A stretch of DNA of 33,279 nt from an uncultured Verrucomicrobiales bacterium (GTDB taxonomy: Bacteria; Verrucomicrobiota; Verrucomicrobiia; Verrucomicrobiales; DEV007), in assembly GCA_913058215.1 (NCBI GenBank), contig CAJXQE010000036.1:1-33279 (forward strand), given 5' to 3'. The notes under the pieces are model-generated. The model worked only from the letters and a program-made list of their open reading frames with translations, searched no databases and had not been told where the DNA came from. Position numbers and translations under genes: made by a program. Below are positions 29,780 to 33,279 of this stretch, one piece after another. Positions within the stretch are counted from its first letter, which is position 1, and the number at the start of each line of letters is the position of its first letter.

Positions 29780-30646
29780 TCAGTGCTTTGCGAGGATGGT
29801 CCAGAGATTGTGGGTCTCGGTCATATCGGTGAGATGCAGGTTCCCAAAAAGTGACAAGTAGTTGTTGGCAAAGTGACTGTTAGTTTCGTCGGCCATAAAC
29901 ATCACCTGGGTCGCTGGATCCGCCGAATCCACAAAAGGTTTGATCATTTGAGCGATTGCTGCGTCATCCTGTGGGGGGAGACCGCTTCGGCAACGGAGTT
30001 CCTGCCACTGGCCGGCTTTCTGCCGAAGGAGACAGAGCGAGCCGTTGCACCATGTAACGACGATCAAGTCCTGTGTTCGCAAGGCATTGTCGCTTGCGAT
30101 TTTATTCAGGAGGACTGATGTCATTGCAAACAATCCAGTACAGATCCTTGCCGGTTTCAGGTTTTGAGAACGAAGATTGTCTTCAAGGCCTTTGATCATC
30201 GAATCGTCACAAGCCATGAGAAGGCTCGCACTGGTTTCCGGGTTGTGATTCAACGCGTATTTTTTCGTCCGATCGTGTTTGGTTCCGAGGATAGCTTTTG
30301 GATTCTGACGAACCTCGTCTTCCCAACCTTTCTTCCTTGAGAGGTTATGCTCGAGGCTGATAATAAAACGGTTGTTGACGGATAATCCGATCCATCCGTC
30401 TTCAGTATTGGAGCGCCAGATTTCGCCCATATCAGTGGCGACTTCAACGAATTCGCCGGAAGCTTCTCCGACTTCATCGACTCCTCCTTTTCGGTTGATA
30501 TATGCCCATGAGCATTGTCCCCGTGAAACATTCACGAGAACCGATTTCTTCTTCGGGAATCTCTGCGGCCAGGCAAATCGGGCATTGTCCGGTTCCGGGC
30601 GGAAGGCGGCAAATGTCAGCACATCTTTTATGTCTTTAAGTTCCAT
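29780..30646 (-). CDS. pilM: PilM-like cytoplasmic actin-fold protein, divergent
   Basis: A 288-residue soluble protein in the PilM place, between pilT and pilN. The C-terminal half has strands and helices of an ASKHA-type fold (SLLMACDDSMIKGLEDNLRSQNLKPARICTGLFAMTSVL, then DLIVVTWCNGSLCLLRQKAG), close to the second lobe of PilM/GspL-N. The N-terminal lobe is short, and clear nucleotide-binding loops are not visible, so it may be non-ATP-binding, as in GspL. It contacts PilN in known systems. There is a 4-bp gap to pilT. Identification depends largely on context. Confidence 0.65.
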   Translation of the reverse strand: MELKDIKDVLTFAAFRPEPDNARFAWPQRFPKKKSVLVNVSRGQCSWAYINRKGGVDEVGEASGEFVEVATDMGEIWRSNTEDGWIGLSVNNRFIISLEHNLSRKKGWEDEVRQNPKAILGTKHDRTKKYALNHNPETSASLLMACDDSMIKGLEDNLRSQNLKPARICTGLFAMTSVLLNKIASDNALRTQDLIVVTWCNGSLCLLRQKAGQWQELRCRSGLPPQDDAAIAQMIKPFVDSADPATQVMFMADETNSHFANNYLSLFGNLHLTDMTETHNLWTILAKH

Positions 30647-30650
30647 GGGG

Positions 30651-31730
30651 TTATTGGCTTACTGCTGCTTGTTGTTGTTCGGGTTCGATAACTTTTTCTC
30701 CGTGAAGAAACTCGGCGACTTCGTATTCGTTGTAGCCGGTCTTTTTCTTCGCGTTGGACTTCCATCCTTCCAGCTCACGCTGTTGAAGGCTCTGTTCAAA
30801 GTTGAGCATTCCTTTGGATTGCCCTGTTTCGAGTTCATGATCGAGACGCTTGAAGTCCCCCCGACGGATCATTCCTGTTACGGAGTCGTAAGGGAACATG
30901 ATCTCGTGGACAGCAAATCGGCGTTGTTGATCTTCATCGAAAAGAAGTTGCTGACAGAGAATCATCCTCATTGAGTCAGCGAAAGAGAGCATGGCGTTTT
31001 CGAGGCGTTCGCTCGGAACGAGTTTCAAAAATCGTTGTACAGTCTGAGCAGCAGAAGAGGTGTGCATTGTGGCGATCACCACATGACCGGTTTCTGATGC
31101 TTGAAGAGCAATTTCTGCGGTTTCACCATCCCGAATTTCACCAATCATGATGACATCCGGTGCCTGACGAAGCGAGGCTCGTAGTGACTGACCAAAGTCG
31201 AATTCATCCGATCCCATTTCCCGTTGAGTAACCAGGGTAGGGAGGTCAGTTGGGAGGATATACTCGATTGGATCCTCAAAGGTAATGACGTGCTCACGGC
31301 GACGGGCCGCTCTGGCTTTGATCATCGACGCAATGGTTGTCGATTTACCGGAACCAGTTGCGCCGCAGACGAGGAAAAGGCCGTTTTTTGCCTCCAGATA
31401 TGCCTTCATGGCCTGGAGAGGAAGAGAAATTTGCTCTGGATCGGGGATCTGAGTGGGGAGCAATCGAAGGACCCAGCGGAGGCGTCCCCGGGTAACCAGT
31501 TTGTTTACACGAAAACGAAGCGGCCCGATTTGCATCGCGTAATCTTCACAACCCGGTTTGATCTCCAGTGCTCTTTCGGGTTGATAGATGAAAGAGTCGG
31601 CAACCATTTCGCCGTTCTTTCTATAGATCATCTGTTCATAGGGAGTGATGTACAAATCACTGATATTATGAGTTTGTGCCAGATGAGTAATCCGGTTTCC
31701 AAGTGGGCTTCTTTCGTCGATTCCTTCCAT
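30651..31730 (-). CDS. pilT: Pilus retraction ATPase PilT/PilU
   Basis: 359 residues from ATG 31730; the frame continues upstream but a start there would overlap the pilin-adhesin gene. N-terminal PAS-like domain includes NISDLYITP. ATPase core: Walker A GATGSGKST (123-131), Asp box HVITFEDPIEY, Walker B VIMIGEIRDGET, His box TMHTSSAAQTVQRFL. There is no zinc site, as expected for PilT as opposed to PilB. Disassembling pili gives twitching motility or DNA uptake, which argues for a dynamic type IV pilus rather than a type II secretion system. The AIRNLIRE motif needed in PilT is not found in that exact form; the C-terminus ends in a polar Gln/Glu-rich tail. Confidence 0.93.
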   Translation of the reverse strand: MEGIDERSPLGNRITHLAQTHNISDLYITPYEQMIYRKNGEMVADSFIYQPERALEIKPGCEDYAMQIGPLRFRVNKLVTRGRLRWVLRLLPTQIPDPEQISLPLQAMKAYLEAKNGLFLVCGATGSGKSTTIASMIKARAARRREHVITFEDPIEYILPTDLPTLVTQREMGSDEFDFGQSLRASLRQAPDVIMIGEIRDGETAEIALQASETGHVVIATMHTSSAAQTVQRFLKLVPSERLENAMLSFADSMRMILCQQLLFDEDQQRRFAVHEIMFPYDSVTGMIRRGDFKRLDHELETGQSKGMLNFEQSLQQRELEGWKSNAKKKTGYNEYEVAEFLHGEKVIEPEQQQAAVSQ

Positions 31731-31776
31731 GTGATTAGATTGAGAGAGGTTAAAGGGGGAGGGGCTTGAAATTGAG

Positions 31777-33231
31777 TCAGGGTGAGGCAATGAAGGTACC
31801 GAGGATTTCTCCCTGTCCGGTTGCTCCTTCGTAAACATGAAACTGGCTGTCTGATGAAAATCCAAAGCTATCAGTGGCTCCGAATTCCAATTGAATCTGG
31901 TAAGCCACCCCGTTGATATTGAGAGAAAGGTTCTGGGTGAGGTTGAGAATTTTTACGTAGTCGGCACTGGCAGCCAGGTCGTCCGGATCATTCGAGGTGT
32001 TGACCATGTCCATCTGAAGCGTGATATCCACTGTCTCGCCGAGGTCTGGAATCGAGATCTCAATGGCGAGTTCACCATGCGTGGCGTGTGAATCATAGTA
32101 GCTACTCCCGTTATGATAGAAGAGGCTACCAAGGGCGAATTTCTCGCCCGGAGCAATATCGGTGAAAGAACCGGGCGTAAAGGTGAGGACGTTCGGGTCG
32201 CCGGTATTCACAGGGATGTCGTCGAGAAGATAGACTGGATCGCCGTGGCTGAAATTTTTCCCGTCGCTCGTAATATCGTAAACCAGATTCGCGCCACCGG
32301 AGATATTTTGGAATCCTCCATCCACAGTGCCGCTCAAACTGGTTGGAACTGGGTAGTAGTTGGCATAGCGGGTGTAGCTGTCCCGGAACAGTTCGGTGTC
32401 AGCAGTCAAAAACTGAGCCTGCAGCGTCGTATTCATCAGGGTCTCAATCTCATTTGAGTAAACTTCCCAGGCGCCGCCGTTTTTTCTGAATACCACGGTT
32501 CCCTCTGATGGATCAGGAACATTGGTAATTAAGACTGAAAGTGGAAACTCTATGTCCGGGTGCCCTCCGGCAGGAACACTGAGTATTGGTGTTGGTAAAC
32601 GGGGAGGAGTAGGGGGCGGCGGCGGATTTCCACCTCCGTCATCATCATCGTCACCCGGATCGGGATCGTCTGGAACTTCTTCACCGGGGACTCCATCAGC
32701 CGGTGCTGTTCCGACGTCGATTTGGTCGGGACCGGAGGCGGAATCAGGGTTCCTGAGAGCAGCATGATCCCAAACCCAGGAAGCATTCTTCGCGTAGGTT
32801 ACGGCACTGTGCTCCCTTGCTTCAGTCCCTCCGGAGAATTCGTTAAGGTTTTCGTCGAGGATAAATTCAAAACGCACCCCGTCTTCAGCGATTTCAAAAC
32901 GTCTTGATACGGTATTGTATGTCGCTCCCTTTTTCCAGCTGTCTGCTTCAATAGAACGCGTCGAAACACGGGGATCGATCATTTTCCCCGAGGGCGCTCC
33001 GACGTGAATCCTTTTGTCTGCTTTTGTCCGGCTGCTTTTGAGTTTGGTAAGAACTTGATCCGCTGTTGCAAGCGAATCCAGGGATCCACCGTTTGCCTGA
33101 TACATCTTAATTGTAGCATTCAAAGTCACGACATCTGTTTCAGCTTTTTGGAATTGGGCGTTCTTCGTGACATTTCCGACCGCCATGATGCTGATGGTCG
33201 CGACAAATCCGATTACCACGATGGTGAGGAC
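31777..33231 (-). CDS. Pilin-anchored adhesin with choice-of-anchor-K-like domain, 5'-truncated
   Basis: 484 visible residues; the start and the prepilin cleavage site lie beyond the contig end. Genomic codons start at Val (33231-33229). The visible N-terminus (VLTIVVIGFVATISIMAVGN, then QFQKAETDVVTLNATIKMYQANGG) is the second half of a type IV pilin stalk helix and its extension. After about 150 residues comes an acidic and Pro-rich hinge (six Asp after DPDPG, then five Pro). Next is a chitobiase-C/Fn3-like module (about 210-270; PILSVPAGGHPDIEFPLSV...VVFRKNGGAWEVYSN). The last 170 residues match the choice-of-anchor-K pattern (LTFTPGSFTDIAPGEKFALG, SLFYHNG, TLQMDMVNTSNDPDD). A fibre-tip adhesin is the likely role. 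It is the first visible gene of the pilus operon, 47 bp before pilT. Confidence 0.75.
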   Translation of the reverse strand, partial: VLTIVVIGFVATISIMAVGNVTKNAQFQKAETDVVTLNATIKMYQANGGSLDSLATADQVLTKLKSSRTKADKRIHVGAPSGKMIDPRVSTRSIEADSWKKGATYNTVSRRFEIAEDGVRFEFILDENLNEFSGGTEAREHSAVTYAKNASWVWDHAALRNPDSASGPDQIDVGTAPADGVPGEEVPDDPDPGDDDDDGGGNPPPPPTPPRLPTPILSVPAGGHPDIEFPLSVLITNVPDPSEGTVVFRKNGGAWEVYSNEIETLMNTTLQAQFLTADTELFRDSYTRYANYYPVPTSLSGTVDGGFQNISGGANLVYDITSDGKNFSHGDPVYLLDDIPVNTGDPNVLTFTPGSFTDIAPGEKFALGSLFYHNGSSYYDSHATHGELAIEISIPDLGETVDITLQMDMVNTSNDPDDLAASADYVKILNLTQNLSLNINGVAYQIQLEFGATDSFGFSSDSQFHVYEGATGQGEILGTFIASP

Positions 33232-33279
33232 CTGTCTCTTATACACATCTGACGCTGCCGACGAAGAGGATAGTGTAGA
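33232..33279. other. Illumina Nextera adapter, index and P5 remnant (not genomic)
   Basis: CTGTCTCTTATACACATCT (33232-33250) is the Tn5 mosaic end. GACGCTGCCGACGA (33251-33264) completes the Nextera read-1 adapter in reverse complement. AGAGGATA (33265-33272) reads as an 8-base i5 index, the complement of TATCCTCT, which I recall as index 503. GTGTAGA (33273-33279) is the start of the P5 sequence. Translation into the adapter gives the well-known spurious residues YKRQ before the true pilin sequence. Confidence 0.97.

Noticed and set aside
33004-33252. Plus-strand frame reading into the contig end
   Set aside because: It is antisense to the pilin-adhesin, and its last residues come from adapter sequence.

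Overview
This window looks like a draft-genome contig from a Gram-negative, free-living bacterium. The best guess is a member of the Verrucomicrobiota (Opitutae-like). The guess rests on the pseudopilins, whose post-helix sequence (QRRNAQNL..YS.AQAAG) and PilT/PilM/N/O + many-minor-pilin operon layout I associate with that phylum; it is not proven by a marker gene here. Both ends are artificial. The left end breaks inside a 9-bp tandem repeat, and the last 48 bases are Illumina Nextera adapter, index and the start of P5, not genome.

Left third (1-8305). A 3'-truncated, membrane-anchored ceramide-glucosyltransferase-like GT on the minus strand is divergent from an orphan LolD/MacB-type ABC ATPase. 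Then comes a plus-strand run with a zinc-ribbon/TPM-like protein, a secreted and anchored TPM-domain protein and a GNAT acetyltransferase. An 859-residue TPR + transmembrane + von Willebrand factor A protein on the minus strand converges on them and ends at a clear intrinsic terminator.

Middle (8479-17435). A three-gene run encodes a Gfo/Idh/MocA oxidoreductase, a lone E1-beta subunit of a 2-oxoacid dehydrogenase and an O-methyltransferase-like protein. It is followed by four tightly packed genes whose order, lengths and topologies match pelD-pelE-pelF-pelG, the inner-membrane c-di-GMP-controlled exopolysaccharide synthase/transport module. It is a very divergent version: the PelF homologue has lost residues expected of an active GT4 enzyme, PelD lacks an exact RxxD I-site, and no pelA, pelB or pelC is present. 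An initiator tRNA-Met with its own terminator and a small two-helix membrane ORF follow.

Right half (17662-33231, all minus strand). This is a large type IV pilus cluster. In transcription order it holds: a pilin fused to a large beta-rich, choice-of-anchor-K-like adhesin (5' end missing), the retraction ATPase PilT, PilM/PilN/PilO-like assembly proteins, a PilP-position lipid-free periplasmic protein, minor pseudopilins of GspJ/PilW, PilX and GspI/PilV type, the platform protein PilC/GspF, two paralogous short pilins, three more pseudopilins, the assembly ATPase PilB/GspE and a stand-alone receiver protein. A terminator-like hairpin and a strong candidate promoter inside a 555-bp gap suggest the cluster is split into two transcription units. 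The second begins with a probable major pilin whose mRNA would start with a 5'-terminal stem-loop. Secretin and prepilin peptidase genes are not in the window.

Part of the interest lies in juxtaposition: a PelDEFG-like module and a full pilus system, two surface-structure systems, converge across one initiator tRNA locus. The strongest candidate for something undescribed is the degenerate Pel-like module.
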